Below, piece after piece: positions 1 to 11,464 of a stretch of 64,000 bases of DNA (position 1 is its first letter; each line of letters starts with the position of its first letter). This DNA is from Pestalotiopsis fici W106-1 (taxonomy: Eukaryota > Ascomycota > Sordariomycetes > Amphisphaeriales > Sporocadaceae). Made by a program: the position numbers and the translations under genes. The DNA lies in the NCBI RefSeq assembly GCF_000516985.1, contig NW_006917102.1, positions 1,869,681 to 1,933,680 on the forward strand, written 5' to 3'. Under the pieces are notes generated by a model. The model did no database searches, was not told where the DNA came from, and saw nothing but the letters and a program-made list of their open reading frames with translations.

Positions 1-920
1 TCTTGACAGGCACAAAGTCGGTCGCAATGACGGTAAAGTTGTGGCCAACGAGAGAGATCTGAAAGTTGTTCTCCGCCGAGGGATTGATGACACGAAGGCG
101 GTGAGTTTTTCCGGGAGTGAGATTCACGACCGCATACTCTCCCTGGCTGGGATCTACGGGGTTGATGTTGGTGCCGTTGAAAAGGACGTTGTCACTCTTT
201 GGCGGAGCCCCGACTGATGTTGCAACCACCAGTTCATCGGCGTTGTCATAATAATAATCGCTAATGGGAAAGACGCCAAGGTCAATGTCGTAATTGCAGC
301 TGGCGGGGCCTTCAATCTGGATCGGTCCCCAGACACCATTGGCATACTGGGCAGAGGTATGAGAGTGGTACCATGAAGTACCGTACTGCTCTGCCTTGAA
401 GGTGTATGTTTTGGAAGCCTTGGGTGGAATAGGACACTCTGTGACACCGTTGACACCGTCATGCAAATTGGAATGAAATTGACGGATTCCATGCCAGTGA
501 AACGAGGTTCTTGATCTCCGGGTCAGCGGATTGGACATCGCACAACTAGTGGACGACTTACCCATTGTGAGGCAGGCTGTTGGTAATGGTTACAGAGATG
601 GTATCGCCCCAGTCCGCAAACAGCGTTGGTCCTGGGTATTGGCCATTGACCAGTTGGACATAATTCTTTTCCACCCCGTCCGGGCCTATCCAGTTTTCGA
701 CCTCGGTGACCTCCCAGTCATAATGCCTGAGAGTTCCAACAGGTGTGGAAGACTCATAATCCGTCTCTATGTTGAATCCATCCCGCCAGCACGCACGGTC
801 ATGAGGTGTATTGCAGTTACCATGTCGTGGTTGGATATTTTCCTCGACTGGAATAGCAGAAGCAAGTCCAGCTAGAAGCAGGCTGCTCACAAAGCCCTTG
901 ACAAAAATGAAAGAGCTCAT
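1..920 (-). CDS. Laccase-type multicopper oxidase, N-terminal part (runs off the window)
   Basis: Secreted copper oxidase that takes electrons from phenols or similar substrates and reduces oxygen to water. The ATG lies at 920-918 and is followed by a signal peptide (about 20 residues, ending near LASAIP). Exon 1 is 920-562. A 52-nt intron (561-510, GTAAGT donor) follows, and exon 2 runs from 509 past position 1. The splice restores the first copper-ligand motif NGTSFHWHG. The second, WYHSHTSAQYANG, follows in exon 2, so both N-terminal copper-binding histidine pairs are present. N-glycosylation-type sequons occur (for example NGT, NFT). The two cupredoxin domains further on, with the remaining ligands, lie outside the window, so completeness cannot be judged. 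The family is clear. Whether it is a true laccase, a pigment oxidase or another subgroup cannot be told from this fragment. Confidence 0.93.
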
Positions 921-3900
921 TGTAAAGCTAAAATCGAGCGAACGAGGAGAAGCCCAAGGCTTGTGGAATGTCTTGATATTAAACGAAACAAAACCGAATG
1001 GCCGAGAAAGGAAAAGAAATTGTCGAGGAAACACAACAACAAGCTTTACGTATCAATGTACAATATGGCAGATGAATGAGACTTGTGAGAAATGGGATTG
1101 CATCTGTCTTATACATACCAACGACAAGATCGCTGAGCCACATAATGGGCGCACATTGGCTTCACTCAAAGCCGCATCCCGGACCTGAAGCTTACACCAT
1201 GTTCTGGGTCATTGTTCAGGCCGGAGGGAAAGAGTTTGCTCGAACAGTCTCGATAACTTCCATCATGTCTGTCATGCATATCTTGCACCGATAGTCTCAC
1301 GAGAACATACACCCCTGACTTCAGCAGGTGTGGCAGTACAGAAGCATACGATGGTCAGCTGTTGGCCCGGTTTCTGACCCAAAAGATCAGTAAGATGTGT
1401 GACAAGAATTTTACATACACAGTACAGACCAGCAGATGCAATGCTCGAGTTCGCTTGGGCAGTTCCCGTATGTTTGTGGATTCCAGAGACTGCAGCCAAA
1501 ATCAATAGTCTTGATGAGGCGCTGCCGGTAAGGTCCAGGGCAAGTCTGACCAATATGATCTCGAGTCCCAGCGCGGGGAGGACTAATCAGGAATTACTCA
1601 CAGTCACTGACTGACAAGACCGTACCTCCTAGGCTGTTAGGGCTGAGCAAACCACGGATAGGCACATGGATCGAAAGACGATGCCCAAAGCAGGGACGCA
1701 TTGACACGAGAATAAACCGAGCCACGTGAGATGGTCTGAAATGAATACCAAGTGCCAAAAATAAACACGAAAAAGAAGGGAGACACTGGCCTCATACTCA
1801 TAGAAGCTTGTGAAGGCCGTAGGATCAACACAGGACAAGGACCTCATATCAAAATGATTAGCTTCGAAATATGCGCCGCACTAAACGAATGCCTAGACTG
1901 GGCAACTATGCCTACAAGGCAGAAGTTTAAGATTTCTTTGGCTATTTGTTGGAGGGTTTCTCCAGCTCAAAATTCATTCGTTGATTGCCTGGGCAAAGCA
2001 CCCTTTTCTTGTATGAACACGGTGTGTACTGCTTGCACATGATCAGCAAGGAAAATACTAGATGCGGTACAAGTCACAACAGCCACAAGCTTCTTTTCAA
2101 GCTGAGCATTATCAGAGTAGGTATAAACCTCATGCGGGCTGCTGTGGTCTTTTCATGGTCTCTGGAGCCACATACCCGCACTAACCACGGAAGAGGCACA
2201 CTGGGGGAAAACAAGGGATGGAGATCTACCAGTGGTTCTTTTGCGAGGCTTGATAGAAGAAAAGAGACAAATCTTGCCAGTCTGCTGACAACGCTCTCAT
2301 GTGTCTGTACGCTAAAAACTATGCGGCGCTTCAGCCGCGCGCAAATGCAGTCGACGTACATCACGTCACAAAACTTCCATATGGTCCCCCAATTCGTTAG
2401 GGGGGTTCGGCTGTCCCCCAGGAGGTAGTACGTACAGACTGCCTGCCTACAATCAGTGGAAAAGAATACGGAGTAACGTCACAGGTCGATCAGTGGAGGT
2501 CGTGTTAAAGTTGCTGAGGCACGGTAAGCAACGCCCAGGGCGCCGTCTTATTCAAGCCACCAGAGCCCTGGTTACGTGTAGTAAGTGTATAGGCGTGTAC
2601 GACACACTATTCCGTATAATAAGCGAGAGAATCCCGGAAGGTGGGGGGCTGCCATTGATCGGCCGCCCTGCCGGGACAGGGCCTGATGTGAGTCTGACCA
2701 TCCACGGACAGGACATTTAGTATACCTTTGAGCCATACTCATGAGAGTCTCAAAGGAAGGATGAAAAGTCTAGTATAGCCCTGTTAGCTAATCCTGACCC
2801 GACAGCGAACTAGACCTTGGGTCTGGCAGGCGCAGTGAATCGCGTCTCGATCAGGAGTTGCAACTGCGTGCGGCATGTCCGTGGCAACATGGCTGGTTTT
2901 GACAAGTTCTCTAGACAACTCGACTCATCTCGGATTACAACGTGGAGTCCCAAGGCGGTGGACCCTCGCTTCAGAAGCCATAAGAAATGATTACTGCATC
3001 GCCATTACATTAAGAAAATCGGGTCCCATTCCGACGCCTCGCAAAGTCTAGCATCATATGAGCTCGCAGCGCCGCAATTGCCTGCATAACAGGCGTGGAA
3101 CTGGCTCTATTGGACCTTTTGCTTTGTTTGCGAATCCACCAATTCTTTGGCGACAAATGCAGCAGAGCTACTGTAGGTATACGCTTGAATCTGCGCCTAT
3201 GGCGGCTTCTATCCATTCCAGCGACGACAAGAGACAACAAGAAGGAAGCCCAAAGAGGTGCTTGTTTATTCAATACGCGTGTCCAGACTGATTCGCTCGC
3301 TAATTATAGCTCCGCCGTGGAAAGCTATTAGTTTGTACTTCTTCTTCTTTCACTTGTTTAATCCTTTTCTAGCCAAGAGAACAAGGATTATTAGACCCTC
3401 TCTCTCAACACGACTACGCTAGAACAACTTGTTTCCGCCTAATTTCCTCATCCCCAGGTATGCGCTGAGATCAGTCAATATACTAGGACTTTGCACCGCT
3501 GGCGCAGCCCACGCGCTAGAGCATGCCCAGGCTAATACGGCCTATGATGAGCCAACTTATGTGAGATAAGAACTCCTCTGCTTTTTCTTGGCCTATTTTC
3601 CAATAGATCCTCTATCTCGCTTCTTGACTGCAGCTTGCATTAGCAGGTCACTTGCTGCCCGCTCTTGATAGGCAACATGCCTTGGGCATAAATCATGATT
3701 TACAGTCGGGATTCGTTCCTTTATGCTCTGACAGCCTATCATGGGCGCCATGTTTGGTTGTCAGCACACTTCAGCTTTTCTGAATCGGGGAAGATGCAGC
3801 AGCTTCTTCGCTAACCCACAAGTCTGGGTCACACACCGCCAGTAACAGGTCTTGGAATCTGACAGGGCTACATGCACGACATTCTATCCATCACGAAAGA

Positions 3901-6900
3901 GGATTTCATGACCACTTCTCGTTCTATTCTCCAGGACCACCCGACCGTGGGGTAGTCAAGCTGAGCTCGTCACCTCAGCCTAGCCCTATGTGTTGTGCTC
4001 TCGTAATGAAAGTAGGCAAAAGCAATCGTTTTCCTTACACGAAGTGATATCTAATTCCGCCTCTACAACGAGTTTGACCAGTATGTTGTTGCACCTCACC
4101 AAATATCTCCAGTTATGATAGCACTCTGCTGGCGAAGTCCGAAAAGGCACTGTACTACAAAGATTGCTTGGCTTCCCCTTCACCCGATATAACAAGCACA
4201 AATACCCTGATTGCCAATCATGCGACGCCGCGTAAAAGTACAAAGGTTCCAATGGCACAGCGCACTATCTCGTTCCCTGCCGCCACCGAGTTGCACGACA
4301 GGGGTCATTTGATGAAGTCTGGATCATGCCTTCGGAAAATATTAAGCATGTTCTCATGCAGTGCGACAGAAGCAAGCGTTGGGATGTTGTGCTGCAGCAA
4401 GGGAGCCGGGCATATTGGACGTGATAATCGCCGCCCCTCAAGATTTCTTTATTCAAATCCTCTCAATGGATTGAATGGGTGTTTCATGCCATCATCGATG
4501 AACAACTTATCACCATACGCATGACATGGAAATTATTTTTAAACATTTTTACCATGGGTTTTCATTGTCCGCATATGAACATTGAATGCATCATTATCAA
4601 AGGGACAACTAATACCTCGTGCAGCAGGTTTCCCAGACGCACCAGATTTCAGACCTGACAGAGCCGCATGCTTGAGAGGTATAATGGAACAAAAGCAATC
4701 AACTTGCATGGCACGTTTTCGCATTTTCCCACTCAACCACCTCATGGTATGAACAAGATTTGACTTTATCTGACAGAAGTCTCCTGCATCACCATATTTC
4801 CTGCTCTACCTGTTGTATCCTCGAGAAGAACAGGCAACAATACGCGATACTTCTTGGAAAAGGCGTGTATTTAATACACACGTGCAAAACACTATACATA
4901 TCGACTGTGTTGCACCCAAATAAAACAATCATTTAAGCTTTTGGAGTTGTCTCTGACATGGAATTGAGGTTCGGTGCCGAAGACTATAGCTGGGCTGACA
5001 AGGATTTCTTTCCGAGTACCACCCAGCATTAAGAAAGAAACCGCCCGGCTACGACGCAACGGGCTGCAAGCCACTATATGCAATGGACGGAACGACACCA
5101 AAGAATGCAACGTCTGTGCAGCATTCCCTTTCAACCTCGTGGCCTCGCTGCTACTGAGACATGAAGTCACATTCAACTTGAGAAACGGCCGTATATGACT
5201 CTTTAGTGCAAGGTCTAAAGTGTTCTTTAGAGCTTCCATGCTGTAATAATGCTCATATGGGGAGGGACAATGTTTGTGCGACCTCAAGAATGATGCCGCA
5301 GATCTGTGGTTGGAAGTAGCAAGCACAGAAAAGAAAGTCCACTGCGGAATATCTCGCATGCAGGCGTCGTAAGCCTCTTCTCTTCTTTTTGCTGCAAGCA
5401 AGACAGCTGTTGCTCACCCCCAAGAACGCATACGTCGGCCGATGGCATGATTGTTTTTCTGTGTACAGGAGGGGGAATGGCGACCACGGCGACACTACTT
5501 GTTGCTAATGGCACGTTCTCCCCTGCTGAGCGCTGTTGTACCAGCTACGAAGACTCAAGTCGCCACCATCCAATCCTGTGTCCGTGGACGCAGTTGTGAG
5601 TCATCCATGACTGGCCACTTTCTTGAGCGCTACGTTGTGTGGTTGTTGCTCAGCCCTAATCATGTCAGCAAGCAAGTTAATAATCCGGGTGAAGACTCAA
5701 GACAAGATGAGAGATAAGGTTGATGAAGGATTTTACAGTCAATGACACTGTTTGGCTGGACTTGTGGCCTGCCTGCCAGTTACCAGATATACAACCAGAC
5801 GCTAGTTATACAAAGCCATGGCCGCTTGTCAGCACTTTCAAGAGTAGATGATCCAAAAATATGCTCCTGTCATATTTGTTTTTGCTATTACTACTATGGG
5901 TAGGGCTGAAATCGTCTGGCAACCAACAAGATGAACCATAGCACTTGGCCTCCAAGTTCGTATAGACTAGGGTGGTAAGATCGGCGGCAAGGGTTAAAGC
6001 CAGCAGGGGTGGGAGAGGTGCCAGGAGGGACTGTTCCAGGCACCATTTAGACGTACACATTCAATCGATTCTCATTTTTTCTCGCCCGTCGCCCCCAAAA
6101 GCCACATAAAATCAAGAATATTTGATATTTCATCTCAACGGAGGAGAAATGTAAGCATAAGAAGGTGTGGCTGATTCTTCTTGCTACGTCAGGCGCCATG
6201 GCGCTTGATCGGCTCGGCACTCGTCGCAATCTTGCTTTGACGGTGCCGCTTCCCGACGCCTCGCATGTACGAGGAAGCCGACTTTCTCTTTTCTTCTTCT
6301 CCTCTCTATCTCTTTTCTTATTATTTCCAAGAGTCACTACTTGGTCCACAAATGCTCCGGTATCAGCTCGGTTGGGCTGGACTTATTTCCTGATCCGGAG
6401 CCGCGGGCCGGAACACGTCTGCTTGGACAATGTGCAACTGTCCCGCTCAATAAGCTGACCGTGACTTTTTCCCCCTCCCCGCATCGGACGATGGAGAAGA
6501 AGTAGAAGTTGCATAGCCTTTAATCTGCATATCTACATCATGCTGCCTCCCCATTCATTGCCTTTGTTGACTTGTCATGATTTTCGCCGTTTTCTTCTGG
6601 TCATCATTCACCGGACTCTCTGCACTTTACTTTTCTCACGCTCCTGTATGACGGGTAGCTGTTATTTTGACCCTAGACACCGCTGTTTCTTTTTCTTCTG
6701 ACAGAATTAAGCGATCAAAACTATGGACTACTAATAACATGTCATTTTACGGCTTCCTTAGTGTGTCGCAGGGAGGTTTCCGCTACACGACACAAAGGAT
6801 GCTGCTAGGACTTTTCTTTTTCTATCTCTCTCCCATCTTGCTACAGTGAACCGCGAGTGCTCAATCAGGCCAAGGAGAGTAGATCCCCAGAGAAGTTACA

Positions 6901-7259
6901 CGTTACTCAAAAGGCAAGGACGCGTGGCTTCCATGTAGGGTCTGCCGATCAGTCAGAGCTATCAGTAAAATCGTGTAACCTGTCTACATACCCGGTCCTT
7001 GCCTACATGCGCTTCGGTCCCGTTTCGCTTTGCCAAGTGAGTCAAACCGGATATCCATCCGGAGAGCTCGGATACGGAAATCAGCTGTTTATCTAAACTC
7101 GGATGGTTAATTAGGAAAAGCCCAAAAATCTTTCCAAGTTTTTCTTCTTTGATACGGGTTTAAAGAAGAATAGAGAGAGTGATAGACAAATAATTCATGT
7201 ATTTGTCTAATAATTAAATTAGTTGCGTCGGAAGACAGTGGTTCACCGCAAATAGTGGA
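921..7259. other. Gene-free stretch between laccase and GH43 genes
   Basis: About 6.3 kb with only scattered short open frames in all six frames; none shows a recognisable domain, a plausible exon chain or the wobble-position pattern of the neighbouring genes. The left end must hold the laccase promoter and the right end the 3' end of the GH43 gene. Pyrimidine-rich stretches are seen around 6285-6330, and a weak 8-bp inverted repeat lies at 3359-3366/3383-3390. No tRNA, rRNA or transposase remnant was seen. Confidence 0.5.
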
Positions 7260-9068
7260 TTAATAATACACAAAGACATCCTTTTCAACCTCTTGTGCAA
7301 TCGGTGTATAGTTCCAGTTGCCAAAATACGCCGGGGAACCCGATGATGCGCCTCCGTTGGTGGTGGCAAAGACACCCAGGATCGCGCCAGTATACATGCC
7401 TCCGCCTCCGCTAAGTAAGGCAGCGGGCCCTGTCCCAAGCTTGATCGCATCTTCCGAGCCAGAGGCGCTGGAAGCCGACAAGTCATAGTGAGTGTCGTTG
7501 ACAGTCTTGACGGTGAACCGAACAGCGTCCCACCCAGCGGGCAGGGCCATCGTTACGGGCTCGGGAACGGCGGCCGTCATGGTCGACGAGGCCCAGTATG
7601 CCTCGGCCGAGAAGCTGAGGTACTTGGCGACCTTTGACGTGCTGTTGCTGCTGCATCGCGAAGTCGTGTTGACGTTGTAGGCAACCACACTTATGTCCAT
7701 GTGTTGGCCCTGCGTCAAGAAGATTGTGACACCGGCTTCCTCGCCCGCCGTTGACGGGTCAAACTCGACGAGATCAACAGAAAACTCAAACAAGGTGTGA
7801 GATTGCCCTTTTCTTGCGATGAAAGATTGGCCTTCTTGTCCCGGGACAAATGCGGCGTCGCCAGTGAGATTGGCGCGCGAGGGTAGGAGACGCAGTGTAT
7901 TATCGTGACCTTCAGGCGATACCAAAAAGTTGTCGGCAGTCTCGTTCTGAGCACGCCACGTTACAAAGTTCTTTGGAATATCCGAGCCGGGCGCAAAGTC
8001 AAGAAATTCCGCCGCGCCTGCAATAGGTCCGGAGCCGGGCGGGCTCAGGTCAGTAGCGGGAAGTTCCCAGCCAGACATGACGCCGCGGACAGGCTGGAAG
8101 ACGGGCCACTCGCCCTCGTCCCAGGTGACGGGATAGAGCACCGACTCTCGTCCCATTGGGTATATCTCGTACTCCGGCCCCGAACGAGTGGACAGCGCCA
8201 CACCCCACCACTTGCCGTTCTTGTCTTGGAATACATCGCCGTGTCCGACAGTCTGGTAGTATTCATCCGTTCCCCGGTTGGTGAGCACCGGGTTTCCCTC
8301 GTAAAAGTCGTAGAACCCATCGACAGTCTCACTCCGCAGCATGGCGATGCTGTGGTTTAATCCAGTGCCGCCATTGGCCACGAGAAGCCAGTAGTAGCCG
8401 TCCTTGAGGTAAATGTGCGGACCTTCGGGGGAACTCTCGCCATTGCCGTTCCACAGCACGGCTGGCTCTCCAAGGACTTCTTGCGCGGGAAGATCAATGT
8501 GATACTGTGTGATTGACCACGGGCCAGTACCATTGGCGACCGTCACGTAGACCGAATCACTGGCGTCGTCAAAGAAGATATCTGGATCCGCACCGTATGT
8601 GGGATTGGGGATCTGCCAGGGGTCAGACCAGGCCTCATCCGAGAAGGGATCCGTCGAGTTGAACAAGAGAATATGTGGGTTGAAGCTGTATATAGTGACA
8701 AACGCTGTGATGACGTAGAAAGTCCCTTCGTGATACCGCAGCGTCGAGGCCCAGGTTCCGTCAAATTGCAGGGGAAACGTGGTGGCAATGTCCGGGAACT
8801 GCTCGATGCGACTATAGGCGTGGCTGACCAGTCGCCATGTCTGCAAGTCTTTGCTGGCGTAAATGGGGATATTGGGGAACGTCAAAAAGCTGGACGTGGT
8901 GCAGAACCAGGTATCACTGTATTGGCCCTCTGATACAAAGATGCACGACGGATCCGAGTTCCAGCCTGAAAGCAGGGGGTTTGTATATGTCGAGTTTTCT
9001 GCCGCCACCAAACGTATAGTCGTGGCGAGCAGCCATGCCGTGGCACCTCCAAGTCCGACAAACCTCAT
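7260..9068 (-). CDS. Secreted glycoside hydrolase family 43 protein (beta-xylosidase / arabinofuranosidase type)
   Basis: Intronless, 602 residues, ATG at 9068-9066. A signal peptide of about 23 residues (LLATTIRLVAA) sends it out of the cell. The five-bladed propeller domain fills roughly residues 28-330 and carries the three expected acids: the base Asp39 in NSDPSC, the pKa-modulating Asp161 in YGADPDIFFDD, and the acid Glu215 in SSPEGPHIY. The C-terminal part (about 345-600) fits the concanavalin-like beta-sandwich usual in GH43 xylosidases. Several sequons suggest glycosylation. It would remove xylose or arabinose from plant hemicellulose. Its only near neighbour is the laccase, another secreted enzyme that can act on plant material, but the distance argues against a tight unit. 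Exact substrate and GH43 subfamily are not determined. Confidence 0.92.
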   Translation of the reverse strand: MRFVGLGGATAWLLATTIRLVAAENSTYTNPLLSGWNSDPSCIFVSEGQYSDTWFCTTSSFLTFPNIPIYASKDLQTWRLVSHAYSRIEQFPDIATTFPLQFDGTWASTLRYHEGTFYVITAFVTIYSFNPHILLFNSTDPFSDEAWSDPWQIPNPTYGADPDIFFDDASDSVYVTVANGTGPWSITQYHIDLPAQEVLGEPAVLWNGNGESSPEGPHIYLKDGYYWLLVANGGTGLNHSIAMLRSETVDGFYDFYEGNPVLTNRGTDEYYQTVGHGDVFQDKNGKWWGVALSTRSGPEYEIYPMGRESVLYPVTWDEGEWPVFQPVRGVMSGWELPATDLSPPGSGPIAGAAEFLDFAPGSDIPKNFVTWRAQNETADNFLVSPEGHDNTLRLLPSRANLTGDAAFVPGQEGQSFIARKGQSHTLFEFSVDLVEFDPSTAGEEAGVTIFLTQGQHMDISVVAYNVNTTSRCSSNSTSKVAKYLSFSAEAYWASSTMTAAVPEPVTMALPAGWDAVRFTVKTVNDTHYDLSASSASGSEDAIKLGTGPAALLSGGGGMYTGAILGVFATTNGGASSGSPAYFGNWNYTPIAQEVEKDVFVYY

Positions 9069-10571
9069 AATGGCAAGCGTTTTGTTTCCTCTAGCAAAAC
9101 CCTGAGACCACAGGTTCTAAGAAAGTCACATGGCCATGAGGATTGTAAATAGTGAATTCACATATTAAAGGCGAGGTATATTTGCACTTGCGCGGAAGAT
9201 CCGTCAGTGGGGTTCATGGTTAGACCGTCGGAAATCCCGATCGCCTCAATAACCATGACTTGACCCCGGAATATACGCAGGCATTTAAGATGAAAACTAA
9301 CTCTCAAGTGTTTGTTAAGTCCGAATTAACCCATAATAAGTTAGTTGAACAAATCAATAGTCTGGAATTCCCCGGATTCTCCAGATTGCCCCAGGTTTCC
9401 CCCTGACGGGCTTGCAACGTCGCCGCCTAGGGGGTCAAAGAGGCTGCAAAGATTGGTAAGCCGGCAATCGTCCATAGCAAGGCGTTTGGGTTCCTATGAT
9501 GACAGGTCGGATGAGTGGAAATCACGCACTGAACAACTCTTTGCGCGCTTTTGATTGAGGCACCAGATAACATACGCTGAAGGGCCGTTCTAGCTTAGAT
9601 GTTGATGTTTATTAGCAATGCTTGAACCAATGGATTTTGGCAGCGCCGAAGCAGCGCCTTTTCATATTCCATAGTGATGCAATTGACTCATTGGAGTTCA
9701 TCTCGATGACCGAGTTGATGGCTCTGCCAATATCAAACCATGACGAAAGCATGAAAATCTTACAGACACCTTATGTTTGATTATGGACATTTGCCTCAAA
9801 ATTATTGTGCATCTCTCCTTACACACTCCAGCTCCTTGAGAAGTACCAAACCCGGCCATCGCCTAAAGCACTCAGTTTGTGATTGGATCACGATGGTGCG
9901 TTAGGGTTTAGATGATTGATGTCAGTTATAATCGGGCGTTAGGGTGAGCAAAAATGCACAATGTCACACATCGAAGAGAAAGTGATGCTCGAGAGAATGG
10001 CAGTGCTTTAGCTTGGAATGACTTCCCCCAGGATACTATCTTTCTCTAGTGGAAGAAGATGATTTATCCAGCATGACAGCAAGTCACCACGTTCCAGTCA
10101 TGAGTTTTGACTGGACCCAAGGAACTTCTGCATCATCACACGGTAGAGGCAAGCTATGGTGGTACGCAAGTGTTGGCACTTTATTCTCAAAAATGGCTTT
10201 GCACACCTACCGATGGGTCATGTCACGAATTTGAATGTTAAGGGTCGCATGCTGAGGACAGGGAGGATGTTTAACTCAAAGGGGGAAACAACTTCCTGAG
10301 AGGAATCTGCTGACGGTTGCTTTCGCGGAGTTATGGTTAGGAACGCCTTGCGAGATTCACAAATGCGCATCGTTTTATAGTGGCCAGACAAGGAAAACAA
10401 AGAGAAAGTTCAAATGGAGGTCTCAGTAACACTACGATGGAATGGCAACCTTCCATTCTCAATTCTGAAGAAGCATCCATCTAGCCAGTAATTTGGTCAG
10501 TTGCCGCATTTTATTCTAAGCAACAGATTACGAGCTATAGGCGAGCGTCTTATTCTCATATTATACTACAA

Positions 10572-10636
10572 TTTTTTTTTTAAACAATAAGAAAGATAAC
10601 TTCCTCAAAAACAGTCCTTATTGAAAAAAAAAAAAA
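10572..10636. repeat. AT-rich inverted repeat (poly-T / poly-A hairpin)
   Basis: A run of ten T plus AAA and CAATAAG (10585-10591) is mirrored by CTTATTG (10617-10623) followed by 13 A. Folded, this gives a 7-bp core extended by a T/A stem with a 3-nt bulge and a 25-nt loop. It could be a degenerate miniature element or simple low-complexity DNA. No target-site duplication was identified. Confidence 0.4.
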
Positions 10637-11125
10637 GAAAAATTAAAATAAGGGTATTACGGAGTAAAAATTATATAGTATCCACGCAGACATGCGCTTA
10701 CTTACATTAGTATGCAGATTACATGTGGAACATGATTGAGTCAAGACTCTAAAACCTGGCCATGACCTTCTAAAGTGCAAGCTGTTATTGTTATACTTGA
10801 CAAATGGGGGCGATCCGGGACTAACAGCATCGACAAGTACATATGCATATATCCGAGCACTTTGCAAATGAGCCCGTCAACAGCTTCGGCAGCCTAGAGT
10901 TGGCGCCCGCTGTGCCCCCCAAAGGCCCCTCGCTTCACGGTTGGCCGGGCAAATTATGTCATTGTAAACAACGGCGCTCACCACCAAAAAAACCATGTAC
11001 TGTACATCCATTTACTGAATCGCAGCACAACGACGCGCAAAGAGCAAGACAACGCTCTTTGAATACTCAACGCGACTGGTTTCGCATGCAAAACAACGAC
11101 GCAGCATGTTGCAGAGAACGAAGGG

Positions 11126-11134
11126 TATATAAAA
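11126..11134 (+). promoter_or_regulatory. TATA box for the SNF2 gene
   Basis: TATATAAAA on the plus strand, about 340 bp before the first in-frame ATG (11465). Initiation some 30-60 bp downstream would leave a leader in which, apart from an ATG at 11163, no ATG occurs before 11465. Confidence 0.45.
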
Positions 11135-11464
11135 CCCCCCCATTTAGCATTTTTGACAACGCATGCATCACATAGGTGGCGCCCAACATCCAATTTTCAC
11201 CGAGCATCTCCTGCAAACAACCACCAATTTTACTGCTTTCTCGCTTCTCCATTTTGCTCAAAATTTCGCCGCCCAAACTCGATCCACGTCTGAGAAACCA
11301 CGTTCAATAGCCCCTTGAACCAAAAGAAATCCGTCAAGCTGGCTCAAGACGAAAGTCGCAAGGGGTTCAGGGAGAGTCTGAAGGAGGGGTTGAAGGATAC
11401 CCTCAAGAGTGGATTGAAAGAACTACTACACCCACGTTCCCGATCGCCGAGTCCGCCGCCCAGC

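Larger units (their letters stand above)
9069..11464. other. Divergent intergenic region, GH43 and SNF2 genes
   Basis: About 2.4 kb holding the promoters of the GH43 gene (-) and the SNF2 gene (+). No supported gene. It contains an AT-rich hairpin at 10572-10636, a TATA box at 11126-11134 on the plus strand, and an in-frame, coding-like stretch 11294-11464 without ATG just before the SNF2 start (see the SNF2 entry). Confidence 0.5.

Noticed and set aside
4892..5401. 169-codon minus frame in the gene-free tract after the laccase
   Set aside because: No domain, no plausible start context, no exon partners; consistent with chance.
11163..11318. 51-codon frame starting at an ATG just after the SNF2 TATA box
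   Set aside because: Its peptide has no pattern and it is out of frame with the ATPase; at most an upstream open frame, depending on the transcription start.
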